Counted from the first letter of the stretch, positions 1-7,760 are shown. The stretch: 16,392 nucleotides of DNA from Casp-actino8 sp037147055 (GCA_037147055.1 JBAWVW010000038.1:1-16392); one strand, 5' to 3'. Notes: generated by a model from the sequence alone, not told the origin. Program-made: numbers and translations.

Positions 1-38
1 GTACGTTCGATGATGTCTTGAAGTTGAGAGATGTTCAC
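1..38 (-). CDS. Partial N-terminus, possibly MazG-like nucleotide pyrophosphohydrolase
   Basis: On the minus strand a frame runs off the left edge and reads, from a GTG at 38, roughly (V/M)NISQLQDIIER. This resembles the first helix of small MazG-type nucleotide pyrophosphohydrolases, which often open with a hydrophobic-Q-D/E-hydrophobic pattern like this one. A purine-rich GGTGAAGG lies just before the GTG, but the spacing is short. The frame stays open upstream until a TAA near base 92, so another start is possible. Only about a dozen residues are visible and the metal-binding EExxE motif lies outside the window. The family call is a weak inference; that a gene begins here is only moderately supported. 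Confidence 0.3.
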   Translation of the reverse strand, partial: MNISQLQDIIER

Positions 39-102
39 ACCTTCACCGTAGAGCGAAATGAGTCGGCCAACGACGCATCCCGCCGCCGAAGCAATGGTTT
101 AT

Positions 103-180
103 TGGTCGGGGTGAGAGGATTTGAACCTCCGGCCTCCACGTCCCGAACGTGGCGCGCTAGCCAAGCTGCGCTACACCCCG
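103..180 (-). tRNA. tRNA-Pro (anticodon CGG)
   Basis: The minus strand folds as a complete cloverleaf. The acceptor stem pairs CGGGGTG with CACCCCG, the D-stem pairs GCGC with GCGC, the anticodon stem pairs CCACG with CGTGG around loop TTCGGGA, and the T-stem pairs GGAGG with CCTCT (one G-U) around TTCAAAT. The loop places CGG at positions 34-36, so it decodes the proline codon CCG. The discriminator is A (base 106), and the next three bases read CCA (103-105), so the 3' end appears to be encoded. It lies 17 bp downstream of the receiver-domain gene on the same strand and could share its transcript. Confidence 0.95.
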
Positions 181-197
181 CGGTGTAGATCGTGAGA

Positions 198-650
198 CTA
201 TCCCGCAGTTGCGGGCTCAGCCTCGGGTACTTCGGTGGTCTCAGATACTGGCTCATCCACTGCCGGCAATCCTTCAGCGAAACAACCACCGCCAGCGATG
301 GCCTTGCTGGCCCGTCGCAAACGCAAAGGATCAAGCGGTTTAATCAACCAGCCATCAGCTCCACTGCGACGCGCCATGTGAATATCAGCAGCGCGATCGA
401 GCAACATCAAAATCGCCACATGGGGCAAAGCGCCACCGCTCTCATCAAGACGTAGATCCATAGTCACTGCCACGCCACCCATGGTGCCGCTCTGTAGATC
501 GAGAATCACCAAGTCCGGAGTACGGGCCTTGACAACACCAACGACGGACCGACCGTCGCGACAATGGGTGAAAGTTGTTTTAGGTCCGCCGAGGGCAGCG
601 ACGACATCGTCGACCAACCAGTCAGCATCAGTAGCCAGGATCACATGCAC
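198..650 (-). CDS. Degenerate receiver-domain (CheY-like) protein
   Basis: A 150-residue protein made of one response-regulator receiver fold and a short acidic tail (E/P/T/A-rich, about 128-150), with no DNA-binding output domain. The acidic pocket is recognisable (D8 and D10 in LATDADW), the phosphoacceptor position is D51 (DLVILDLQSG) and the conserved lysine is K104 (WLIKPLD). The conserved Thr/Ser after beta-4 is missing: the strand ends LMLLDRA, with leucine there. This suggests altered phosphorylation switching or a phosphorylation-independent protein-interaction role. The GTG start lies 10 bp after the stop of the upstream Get3-like ATPase gene, so it is probably the third gene of that operon. 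Neither a histidine kinase nor an effector domain is nearby. The fold call is firm; the role is unknown. Confidence 0.85.
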   Translation of the reverse strand: MHVILATDADWLVDDVVAALGGPKTTFTHCRDGRSVVGVVKARTPDLVILDLQSGTMGGVAVTMDLRLDESGGALPHVAILMLLDRAADIHMARRSGADGWLIKPLDPLRLRRASKAIAGGGCFAEGLPAVDEPVSETTEVPEAEPATAG

Positions 651-660
651 GATTCAAACG

Positions 661-1776
661 CTACCTCGTGGTCGTGGTTGCCACGAGATCGCGTCCCAGT
701 TCGGCTATCGCCTCAAGGTCATGGACATCCTCGGCCCGTTGGTACAGGCGCACAACGACGGCCCCTGTGGAGCGTTCGAGAAGGGGTTTGAGGGCATTTT
801 CTTGAGCCTCGGCGAGGCTTCGCAGGTGGGCCAGGTTGCGATACAGAACCGCCACCGCCGAGTCACCGGTTTTGTCGGCCTTTCGGGCCGCGGTCAAAGA
901 TGCGGCCGAGGATCCTTTGCCGAATGGGGGCTGCAATCGATTGAGAATGACTCCCGTGATATTGATATTCGCCTCGGCTAACTGCTCGGTGAAATAGATC
1001 GCCTCCGCGATGGTGTCGTTATGAGCACAGGCCACGACGACGTATTTACTGCTTGAAGATTTCAGTAATTCTTGGACGGCGACACAGCGCTGACGAAAGC
1101 CCTCTTCGATTCCTTCAAAGGCCTGAAAGAAATTGACTGCGTCAGCGAGGACGTCGGCACCAATGACTCGACCGATTGTTTTTAAGATTGGTTGGGCAGC
1201 GAAGTTAAGCAATCGCAATCCACCGCGTGCGGGCATGACAAGCCAGCGATACACACGGTGATCAAGAAAGTTCATCAACTTTTGCGGGGCATCCAAAAAA
1301 TCAAGAGCCTCACGTGAAGGTGGCGTGTCAACGACCACAAGATCGAAACGTTCATCGTTGGACAATTCATACAACTTTTCGGCTGCCATATATTCTTGGC
1401 TCCCCGACAGGCGACTAGCGATATTGCTGTAAAAAGGATTTTCCAGAATTGCTTGCTGTTGCTCAAGATCGCCTGACTCGCGACGAATCACATCGTCAAA
1501 AGTGGATCGAGCGTCCAACATCATTGCCCACAGTTCGCCCGAGCATGCAAGATCAACACGACTTGGGTCGTTACTTAAACCATCGAGACCAAGAGCATCG
1601 GCTAAACGCTTAGCGGGGTCAATGGTGATTAAGACAACGCGCCGACCAGTATGCGCAGCCTGAACAGCAAGGGCGGCAGCAGTGGTTGTTTTGCCCACAC
1701 CACCCGAGCCACAGCAGACGATAATTCGTGAGGTAGTGATGATGTCACTGAAATTTTGAATCTTCTTCGCGCTCAT
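661..1776 (-). CDS. Get3/ArsA-family ATPase, subunit 2 (Rv3680-like)
   Basis: A 371-residue SIMIBI-class P-loop ATPase. The Walker A reads GSGGVGKTT (23-31), with serine where Get3/MinD-type proteins carry the signature lysine (KGGVGKT). Switch I follows at TIDPAKRLADALG (51-63) and switch II at VVVDTPPS (147-154). Length and motifs match the second member of the mycobacterial Rv3679/Rv3680 pair of anion-transporter-like ATPases, which act together as a cytoplasmic complex. No arsenic-resistance genes are near and no CxC or cysteine triad typical of arsenite-activated ArsA stands out, so the older name arsenite-transporting ATPase is probably misleading. Its ATG overlaps the stop of the upstream partner by four bases (ATGA), indicating translational coupling and likely stoichiometric production. 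Confidence 0.88.
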   Translation of the reverse strand: MSAKKIQNFSDIITTSRIIVCCGSGGVGKTTTAAALAVQAAHTGRRVVLITIDPAKRLADALGLDGLSNDPSRVDLACSGELWAMMLDARSTFDDVIRRESGDLEQQQAILENPFYSNIASRLSGSQEYMAAEKLYELSNDERFDLVVVDTPPSREALDFLDAPQKLMNFLDHRVYRWLVMPARGGLRLLNFAAQPILKTIGRVIGADVLADAVNFFQAFEGIEEGFRQRCVAVQELLKSSSSKYVVVACAHNDTIAEAIYFTEQLAEANINITGVILNRLQPPFGKGSSAASLTAARKADKTGDSAVAVLYRNLAHLRSLAEAQENALKPLLERSTGAVVVRLYQRAEDVHDLEAIAELGRDLVATTTTR

Positions 1777-2699
1777 GCTGGTTCACCGACGGCTTTGCGC
1801 ATGATGTCGGCCAAGGTCACTACATCGTGTGCCTGAAGTGAGGCAGTGGCGATGTGGGGAAGTGCAAAAGAACCAACAGCCATGTGTTCGTGGACTCTGT
1901 CAATTGCCTGGAGGTGCAAAGCAGAGCGTGTGGCTCGATATCTCATTGCATCGCCAAGAACACCGTCGGGTATTTCACCGCTTGCCACCAGCGAAGAAAC
2001 CTCTGAAGAAATATCTACTCCATTGACGATCACGGGTGCGAAAGCCACGCCTACTGACTGCGTAAGTTTTTCAGTGGTCTCAATGAGTTCGTTGACGGGC
2101 GTGGTCTCTGGAGTTGTCACCATCACGACGCGACATCTCTTTGGGTCCTGCAACATTGTGCGAACTTCGATGGCTTGGGAACGCAGCGGTCCACCAGAGA
2201 TTGTTTCAGCCATGGCCGCAGGGGCCTGTAAAAATGAGATGGCGTGACCAGCGGCTGGACCGTCCACAATGATGAGATCGTGGTCGCCATCTGGTCCAGT
2301 GAGCCCGACCAGATGTTTAAGTTTGCCTAAGACCAAGAGATCGTCAATCCCAGGAGCAGCGCTCGCCACGACTCCGACGACTCCACTTGACACCAAGCGT
2401 TTCGCTAATAGAGCGAGACCTTGGGTTGCCAAGTAGTCCTGCAGAGCCTCGCCAGCAGTCACAGTGCGCATCTGGATTGAGCCAGTTTTTGCGGCACCGA
2501 GATGAGTCTGGATCATGGTCCCGTCATAATCGGCCCCATCCGAGGGGGATCCACCCAGCAACTCGGCCAATCCTGGGCGAGAGTCAAGGGTCACAACGAG
2601 TACCCGAAGTCCGGCGTCGGCTGAGGCTCGCGCTATTACAGCAGTTACGGTTGTCTTGCCGACACCACCCTTGCCGGCCACCACGAGCAACCGCGACAT
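1773..2699 (-). CDS. Get3/ArsA-family ATPase, subunit 1 (Rv3679-like)
   Basis: A SIMIBI ATPase with the deviant Walker A GKGGVGKTT, which starts about nine residues from the ATG at 2699, and a DGPAAGH switch II in IIVDGPAAGHAISFL. The stretch after it (FLQAPAAMAETISGGPLRSQA) follows the layout of mycobacterial Rv3679, where a FLDVTKAV-type segment and a GGP turn occur at the same place. I prefer ATG 2699 (308 residues, beginning MSRLLVVAG) because the family normally starts just before the P-loop. ATG 2729 and GTG 2738 are in frame upstream, but neither has a clear Shine-Dalgarno. It is the first gene of a three-gene minus-strand operon with the second ATPase and the receiver protein. This subunit keeps the signature lysine that its partner lacks, suggesting an asymmetric heterodimer. 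Confidence 0.88.
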   Translation of the reverse strand: MSRLLVVAGKGGVGKTTVTAVIARASADAGLRVLVVTLDSRPGLAELLGGSPSDGADYDGTMIQTHLGAAKTGSIQMRTVTAGEALQDYLATQGLALLAKRLVSSGVVGVVASAAPGIDDLLVLGKLKHLVGLTGPDGDHDLIIVDGPAAGHAISFLQAPAAMAETISGGPLRSQAIEVRTMLQDPKRCRVVMVTTPETTPVNELIETTEKLTQSVGVAFAPVIVNGVDISSEVSSLVASGEIPDGVLGDAMRYRATRSALHLQAIDRVHEHMAVGSFALPHIATASLQAHDVVTLADIMRKAVGEPA

Positions 2700-2730
2700 G
2701 GTGAACATGTGATCTATTTTCTTATTCATC

Positions 2731-2735
2731 GGAGG
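2731..2735 (+). promoter_or_regulatory. Shine-Dalgarno fixing the GTG start of the NfeD-family gene
   Basis: GGAGG followed by a five-base spacer and GTG at 2741 fits a strong ribosome-binding site. It supports the GTG rather than a later start, and so preserves the signal peptide. Confidence 0.75.
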
Positions 2736-2740
2736 CACTC

Positions 2741-4123
2741 GTGCGCAGACTAGCCATCGTCTTCATTGCAGTCGGCTTCGTGCTCGGTTTTGTTGATGTG
2801 GCACATGCTTCATCGGGCAGTGAACCGCCCCAAGAGCCAGCAGTTTTGATGAGTACAAACCCCACGGCACAAAGTCTTGCACCCGTTGATGTCCTCCAGG
2901 TTTCAGGACTCATTGACAACATCGTCGTTGACGCTATTGAGCAGGCAATCACCGACGCTGAGAGTAATGGGGCCCAGGCTTTGGTCCTGCAGATTAACTC
3001 CAAGGCATCTTTGGTGGGTCGTGACACAATGCGTGATTTATATCTGCGTATAGAGAATGCAAGCGTGCCGATAGCAATTTGGGTTGGTCCATCTGGATCG
3101 AAAGCCACTGGTTTAGGTGTGCAACTTTTGTCGGCGGCTGATGTGACGGGGATGGCCCCTGGAACCAAGATCGGAAAATCAGGTACGGCCTTGGTTGACG
3201 GAGTGGAGTTTGGCGAGGCCACCGAAATTTTGCGTACTCAGACTTTGGGATTCCAAGACGCCCGCCGCGCAGGAGCACTCAAACTCGAGATCAGCGATGA
3301 AGGCGCGCCAACCATTCGCAATATGGTCTACGCACTCGACGGTTTACAAATTGATGGGGTTGTGCTTGACACTGCCATTGAAACTTTGAATGACGATGGC
3401 ACAGTATCCAACGACATCACCACCGTGCGTTTTCATAAACTTGGTCTGTGGGCGCAGATGCTGCATACTTCGGCAAGTCCTCCCGTTGCTTATCTCTTTT
3501 TATTGATCGGTTTGGCGCTCTTGATTTTTGAATTCTTCACCGCTGGTATCGGTGTTGCGGGAGTTGTTGGAGCCGCTCTTCTTTTGCTCTCCTTCTACGG
3601 TCTTGGAGAATTGCCAGAACGTAATTGGGCACTGGCCTTGATTTTCTTTTCCATGTTTGCCTTTGCCGTTGATGTTCAGGTGGGTGTCCCACGTCTTTGG
3701 ACGGGAGTTGGGATTGCAACTTTTGCCGTGGCTTCATGGTTTTTGTTCCCCGTCGTTGATCAGCACTCATTGCGTGTTTCTTGGTTGAGTTTGCTTGTTG
3801 GCATTGGAGGTATTGCTCTCACTTTCATTTCGGGTATGCCGAGTATGACGCGAACTCGCTTTGCCACACCGACAATTGGTCGTGAACGTTTGATCGGTGA
3901 GATCGGCAAAGCCATTTCGGATATCAGCCCCGATGGGGCAGTACAGATCGGTGCTGCTCGCTGGAAAGCCCGCACAAATCGTGCCACACCAGTCAAGGCT
4001 GGCGAGATGGCGCGAGTGGTGGCCATTGACGGCATTGTTTTGCAGGTGGAGCCTGAGGCTGGTGGAGCGCGTGATTATCGTGAACGCGGACCGAAGAAGG
4101 ATGAAGTTCTCGAAGAGAAATAG
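2741..4123 (+). CDS. nfeD: NfeD-family membrane protein with degenerate ClpP-class protease domain
   Basis: A 460-residue protein with the full-length NfeD layout. It has a cleavable-looking signal peptide (1-23, ending in VAHAS), a ClpP/SppA-class domain (about 50-215), four or five membrane helices (about 247-365) and a C-terminal OB-fold NfeD domain (about 377-438, DGAVQIGAARWKAR). Active NfeD proteases such as archaeal 1510-N have a serine in a PSG-x-x-A-A-S-A-G turn. Here the turn reads PSGSKATGLG (117-126), with glycine G124 at the serine position. The helix that normally carries the catalytic lysine also looks shortened before QDARRAGAL. It is therefore likely a non-proteolytic scaffold, perhaps for membrane microdomains with stomatin-like partners, though none is encoded here. 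It starts back to back with the Get3-like operon and is followed 13 bp later by an alkB-like gene. Confidence 0.88.
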   Translation: MRRLAIVFIAVGFVLGFVDVAHASSGSEPPQEPAVLMSTNPTAQSLAPVDVLQVSGLIDNIVVDAIEQAITDAESNGAQALVLQINSKASLVGRDTMRDLYLRIENASVPIAIWVGPSGSKATGLGVQLLSAADVTGMAPGTKIGKSGTALVDGVEFGEATEILRTQTLGFQDARRAGALKLEISDEGAPTIRNMVYALDGLQIDGVVLDTAIETLNDDGTVSNDITTVRFHKLGLWAQMLHTSASPPVAYLFLLIGLALLIFEFFTAGIGVAGVVGAALLLLSFYGLGELPERNWALALIFFSMFAFAVDVQVGVPRLWTGVGIATFAVASWFLFPVVDQHSLRVSWLSLLVGIGGIALTFISGMPSMTRTRFATPTIGRERLIGEIGKAISDISPDGAVQIGAARWKARTNRATPVKAGEMARVVAIDGIVLQVEPEAGGARDYRERGPKKDEVLEEK

Positions 4124-4125
4124 TC

Positions 4126-4132
4126 GAGGTGG
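4126..4132 (+). promoter_or_regulatory. Shine-Dalgarno selecting the alkB start
   Basis: GAGGTGG lies four bases before ATG 4137, just after the nfeD stop. It supports this ATG over the longer upstream frame, which overlaps nfeD by more than 200 bases. Confidence 0.7.
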
Positions 4133-4136
4133 CGCA

Positions 4137-4742
4137 ATGACTCTTTTCGAAGAAGCTTTCAGTGCGCCTCGCCAATTACTTCCTCGTGATGGGGAGGCCG
4201 TGTATTTTCAGACTGCCTTCAGCAACGAACAAAGTGCGCGTTATCTGCGGATGCTTACTGATGAAACACCGTGGGAAGCGCGCAATATTATTTTGTTTGG
4301 CAAAGAAGTTCCTCAACCACGACTCGCCTGTTGGTATGGCGACTTGGGATATTCGTACTCTGGTATCACCCTGGAGCCGCGAGAGATGACGCCGACACTC
4401 GTAGAAATTCAACAGCAATGCGAGTTGTTAGCAAATGCAAAGTTCAACTCTGTTTTGGTCAATCTCTATCGTCACGGACAAGACTCAATGGGTCTGCATG
4501 CCGATGATGAACGTGAACTTGGAGTTGAGCCAGTCATTGCTTCAGTGAGTATTGGCGGTGAACGCAATTTTCGCTTGCGTCATCGTGGATCCAAAGAACT
4601 CGTGCAGATAACCCTCGCGTCTGGTTCGCTGCTGGTGATGAGTGGCCTATCTCAAAAATGTTGGATGCACGATGTACCCAAGACGAAGCGCCACGTTGAG
4701 CCACGAATTAATCTGACCTTCAGGTTGATTCACAATATTTAG
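4137..4742 (+). CDS. alkB: AlkB-family 2-oxoglutarate/Fe(II) dioxygenase (alkylated nucleic acid repair)
   Basis: A 201-residue protein close to the length of E. coli AlkB (216). The iron ligands are visible as H121 and D123 in GLHADDE and H178 in WMHDVPKT. The signature RINLTFR (190-196) supplies the arginines that bind 2-oxoglutarate. PRLACWYGDLGYSYSG (61-76) is the substrate-side segment shared by AlkB/ALKBH2/3-type enzymes. These proteins oxidatively demethylate 1-methyladenine and 3-methylcytosine in DNA or RNA. ATG 4137 is preceded by GAGGTGG. It lies 13 bp after nfeD, so the two are probably cotranscribed without an obvious functional link. No Ada protein or glycosylase is adjacent. 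Its stop lies inside the first copy of a tandem 16-bp repeat. Confidence 0.92.
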   Translation: MTLFEEAFSAPRQLLPRDGEAVYFQTAFSNEQSARYLRMLTDETPWEARNIILFGKEVPQPRLACWYGDLGYSYSGITLEPREMTPTLVEIQQQCELLANAKFNSVLVNLYRHGQDSMGLHADDERELGVEPVIASVSIGGERNFRLRHRGSKELVQITLASGSLLVMSGLSQKCWMHDVPKTKRHVEPRINLTFRLIHNI

Positions 4743-4766
4743 AGTTTCGGATATTTAGAGTTTCGG
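4735..4766. repeat. Perfect tandem duplication of a 16-bp unit at a convergent gene junction
   Basis: The unit atatttagagtttcgg occurs twice in immediate succession, at 4735-4750 and 4751-4766. Copy 1 contains the TAG stop of alkB on the plus strand. Copy 2 contains the TAA stop and last residues (PKL) of selB on the minus strand. Collapsing the duplication would leave the two stop codons overlapping (TTAG), so a single-unit duplication probably separated them. Confidence 0.95.
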
Positions 4767-6464
4767 ACCTGCGATGCGCAGGTCACCGCGACGTCGTGTC
4801 ATACCTCGAGCATCAAGTTCGCTGGCCAGCGGCACAGCATGTTTGCGGGTGATGCCAAGTGCCTCGCGAAACTGTGACATCGTAAATCCTTCGGCACTAA
4901 CGGCAAGTAACTGTCGCGCTGTTTGTTGTGCTGTCTCTAATGCGGTGATGTGGAACCATTCCCCTTCGCGTTCGAACAACAAACCAGCCTTGGCGAGGCG
5001 GCGAAGTTCTGGAGGAGAAATATCAGTAGGCGGATTCGGGGCACAGGCTTCGCGCGCTAATCGTTCAATGATTGGATGTTCAAGCAATGCATCATGGACT
5101 CCTGCGACGCGCACACGTCCATCGGTGATGGAGAGAGTCGTCAGAGTTGATATGACAGCCCTGTGCTGTTCGGTGAATGACGCAAGGTCAACTCCGTTCG
5201 GGTCTTTTGTCGCCATGACAGATTCAATGTGAGCAATTGTTTTGTCAAGTTCCTGTGGTGAGACGATCCAGTTATTGAACATGGGTTCAATGTTGATTCC
5301 CGTTAGCAGTCGCAGGTCGGCACTTGTTACCCATCCGCGTTCATTGATGACCCGCTGGATATCGCGATTCGGGGTGGCGCGAGATGCGGGGAGTTTGGGA
5401 TTGATATCAAGAATTTCTCCACCTCCCACGGTTTCTGAGCGCCCACTTTCACGCAAGACGTAGCGATCACCAGGGAGTAACGGAATAGGGCGCGATAAAT
5501 GAATGCGAATGAGTCCCTGCTCACCCGGAGCGATTGACTCGGGCCCGAGGACACGCACTCGCGCAGGAATTTCATCTGAGCCGATATGCACTGTGAAAGC
5601 ACCGCGGCGCGACACGACATGTTTGAGAGACTTCAAAACACTCAGCGAAGCATCGACTCTTGGGCTGCACAACCATTGACCCTCTTGAACGACGACATCC
5701 CCACGCGCTAGTTGCCCGTGTTCAACCCCCACCACATTGAGCGCGACTCGATGGCCGGGTTGCGCTTGGTTGATTGCCTGACCGAGAGTCTGGATGGCAC
5801 GAATTCTCGCTTCAAACATGAGTGGGGCGATGAGAATCGCGTCGCCAACTTTCAAGCAACCATCAGTCAAAGTTCCCGTCACGACCGTGCCACTGCCTTT
5901 GGCGGCGAACACACGGTCGATAAAAAGTCGTGGGCGACCATGATCGACAGATTCATCGCAACGCTCAGCGAGTTCTTCTATGGCAGAGACAAGTTCTGCG
6001 ATCCCATCGCCTGTTGGAGCACTGATTGCGATAACAGGAGCATTGTCAAGAAAGGTTCCAGAGACATGGTCGGCGATATCGAGGCGGGCTAATTCGAGAT
6101 CATCAGAGTCGCAGAGATCTATTTTCGTCAGGGCGATGAGACCTTGCGTCACTCCGACCATTTGCAGAATGCGGAGATGCTCTTCGGTCTGTGGTTTCCA
6201 ACCTTCACGAGCATCAACAACTAAAAGACATCCGTGAATACCTCGTATGCCTGCCAACATGTTGGAAATAAAACGTACATGACCTGGAACATCAATAAAT
6301 GACACGGTTTGGGCATTCGGTAATTGCAGATGTGCAAAACCAAGATCAATCGTCAGACCGCGCTCTTGTTCTTCAACCCAACGATCGGGGTTGATACCCG
6401 TCAGGGTGCGGATCAGAGTTGATTTGCCGTGGTCGACGTGGCCAGCAGTAGCGATGATACGCAT
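4755..6464 (-). CDS. selB: Selenocysteine-specific translation elongation factor SelB
   Basis: A 569-residue translational GTPase that delivers Sec-tRNA(Sec) to the ribosome at UGA codons marked by a SECIS element. The G1 motif is GHVDHGKST (8-16), the switch I region RGLTIDLGF (35-43), G3 DVPGH (58-62) and G4 TKID (113-116). EF-Tu-like beta-barrel domains follow, then a C-terminal run of winged helices (including FTMSQFREALGITRKHA near the end), the SECIS-binding part of bacterial SelB. Length is slightly below E. coli SelB (614). I chose ATG 6464, which gives the canonical MRIIATAGHVDHGK start; a longer frame would run into selA. It begins one base after the selA stop (TGA-G-ATG), implying translational coupling. 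No selD, selC or selenoprotein is visible in this window. Confidence 0.96.
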   Translation of the reverse strand: MRIIATAGHVDHGKSTLIRTLTGINPDRWVEEQERGLTIDLGFAHLQLPNAQTVSFIDVPGHVRFISNMLAGIRGIHGCLLVVDAREGWKPQTEEHLRILQMVGVTQGLIALTKIDLCDSDDLELARLDIADHVSGTFLDNAPVIAISAPTGDGIAELVSAIEELAERCDESVDHGRPRLFIDRVFAAKGSGTVVTGTLTDGCLKVGDAILIAPLMFEARIRAIQTLGQAINQAQPGHRVALNVVGVEHGQLARGDVVVQEGQWLCSPRVDASLSVLKSLKHVVSRRGAFTVHIGSDEIPARVRVLGPESIAPGEQGLIRIHLSRPIPLLPGDRYVLRESGRSETVGGGEILDINPKLPASRATPNRDIQRVINERGWVTSADLRLLTGINIEPMFNNWIVSPQELDKTIAHIESVMATKDPNGVDLASFTEQHRAVISTLTTLSITDGRVRVAGVHDALLEHPIIERLAREACAPNPPTDISPPELRRLAKAGLLFEREGEWFHITALETAQQTARQLLAVSAEGFTMSQFREALGITRKHAVPLASELDARGMTRRRGDLRIAGPKL

Positions 6465-6465
6465 C

Positions 6466-7734
6466 TCAAAGAATTTTCTTGAAAGCCTCAGCCACCAATG
6501 CATCATCACTTGGGTCAATAGTCCGCAAATCAATGATCGTGGTGTTGTCTTTGACTCGTGCAATGATCGCTGGATTGCAGTTTCGCAACATCATGAAATG
6601 GTCGCCGTCAAGAGTGATGCCAACTGACTTTATGGAGATGCCAGGGGCGCTGCCGGCACCTGGAAGCGAATCACAGTTAATGACGCGACCTCGTCCAGAC
6701 GATTGGATAATCGCTTCGGCGCGTTTACCTAGTACTTCAACGCTGAGGCTGGCCATACGCCAAAAGGGGATCTCGCTCTGTGCTGTGCGTGCAAGATAGG
6801 CCAGCATGGTGTTGTGTAATGAAGCCAACACCAGTCCTCCTGGTCGCAGAGCGCGAGCCAAAGGATGTTCACTGCAGGTCTTGATGAGATCGCTGCGCCC
6901 GACTATGAAACCTGATTGTGGACCACCCAACAATTTGTCCCCACTAAATGTCACGAGGTCGGCCCCCGCCGCCAATGTTTGTTTCGCTGCGGGCTCTCCG
7001 TTCAACCAAGCCGGTGGACCATCGCTGAGCCACGGACAGGCAGCATCTAACAAACCAGAACCAATATCAGACACGACAGGTACACCCAAGGTCGCTAGTT
7101 GATCGACGGGAGTCTCTTCGACAAATCCTTCGACGCGGTAATTGGAAGGATGCACTTTAAGAATCAGGGCAACGTCGGTGTTTTTGCGCTCAATGGCTTT
7201 GCGATAATCACTGAGACGAGTGCGATTGGTGGTGCCGACATCAACAAGACGTGCACCTGATTGCTCCATCACTTCGGGCACTCGAAAACCACCACCAATT
7301 TCGACGCTCTCACCGCGACTAACAACAACATCACGATCATGCGCCAGAGCAGCTAAGACAAGCATCACCGCGGCCGCATTGTTGTTGACCACGAGGGCGG
7401 CTTGGGCGCCACAGGCCCGCGCTATGAGTTGACCGATTCCGCTTTGCCGACTTCCGCGTCGTCCAGTGGAAAGATCAAATTCTAGATTTTGTGCTCGTGC
7501 AGTTTGCGTGTGGGCCACGGGAGAGCGACCGAGATTCGTATGGGCGATGACACCAGTGCCATTGATGACTGGTACTAATAGGCACTGGGCAATTCCACGA
7601 GCAATGTCCTGGGCACGTTCTGGATTTCCCTCGGCTATTGCCTGACGCGCGGCGTCAACTAAGAGCGGATGGGGTAGACCGACATGTTCAATTGATCGAG
7701 CCAGCGAATCGACGCTAGGTGGATGCTTACTCAT
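6466..7734 (-). CDS. selA: L-seryl-tRNA(Sec) selenium transferase SelA
   Basis: A 422-residue PLP enzyme that converts seryl-tRNA(Sec) to selenocysteinyl-tRNA(Sec) using selenophosphate. The PLP lysine is K267 in TFSGDKLLGGPQSG (262-275), which matches the E. coli SelA motif. Other family blocks are present: NGTGVIAHTNLGR (58-70), VVNNNAAAV (115-123), RGESVEIGGGFR (140-151), VGTTNRT (166-172) and KVHPSNY (193-199). It is shorter than E. coli SelA (463), mainly in the N-terminal domain and a C-terminal loop. That N-terminal domain binds tRNA(Sec), so the shortening may matter for recognition. It is the first gene of a selA-selB pair, with ATG at 7734 and a 71-bp divergent region to fxsA. Confidence 0.96.
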   Translation of the reverse strand: MSKHPPSVDSLARSIEHVGLPHPLLVDAARQAIAEGNPERAQDIARGIAQCLLVPVINGTGVIAHTNLGRSPVAHTQTARAQNLEFDLSTGRRGSRQSGIGQLIARACGAQAALVVNNNAAAVMLVLAALAHDRDVVVSRGESVEIGGGFRVPEVMEQSGARLVDVGTTNRTRLSDYRKAIERKNTDVALILKVHPSNYRVEGFVEETPVDQLATLGVPVVSDIGSGLLDAACPWLSDGPPAWLNGEPAAKQTLAAGADLVTFSGDKLLGGPQSGFIVGRSDLIKTCSEHPLARALRPGGLVLASLHNTMLAYLARTAQSEIPFWRMASLSVEVLGKRAEAIIQSSGRGRVINCDSLPGAGSAPGISIKSVGITLDGDHFMMLRNCNPAIIARVKDNTTIIDLRTIDPSDDALVAEAFKKIL

Positions 7735-7760
7735 CGTCTGTGACGCTACCTTTCGCAGGC

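Noticed and set aside
35..334. Minus-strand open frame of 99 codons across the tRNA-Pro
   Set aside because: It runs through a clear tRNA gene and the end of the receiver-domain gene in another frame, and its translation shows no domain.
481..981. Plus-strand frame of 166 codons
   Set aside because: It is antisense to the receiver-domain and Get3-like genes, which have clear family motifs.
661..2699. Arsenite efflux ATPase operon
   Set aside because: No arsB, arsR, arsC or arsD gene is present, and the proteins match the Rv3679/Rv3680-type pair better than metal-resistance ArsA.
3897..4136. N-terminal extension of the AlkB frame upstream of ATG 4137
   Set aside because: It overlaps nfeD in another frame and has no AlkB homology. 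ATG 4137 has a good ribosome-binding site and gives the family length.
6465..6563. Longer SelB start inside selA
   Set aside because: ATG 6464 gives the canonical GTPase N-terminus; the extra 33 residues are selA in another frame.
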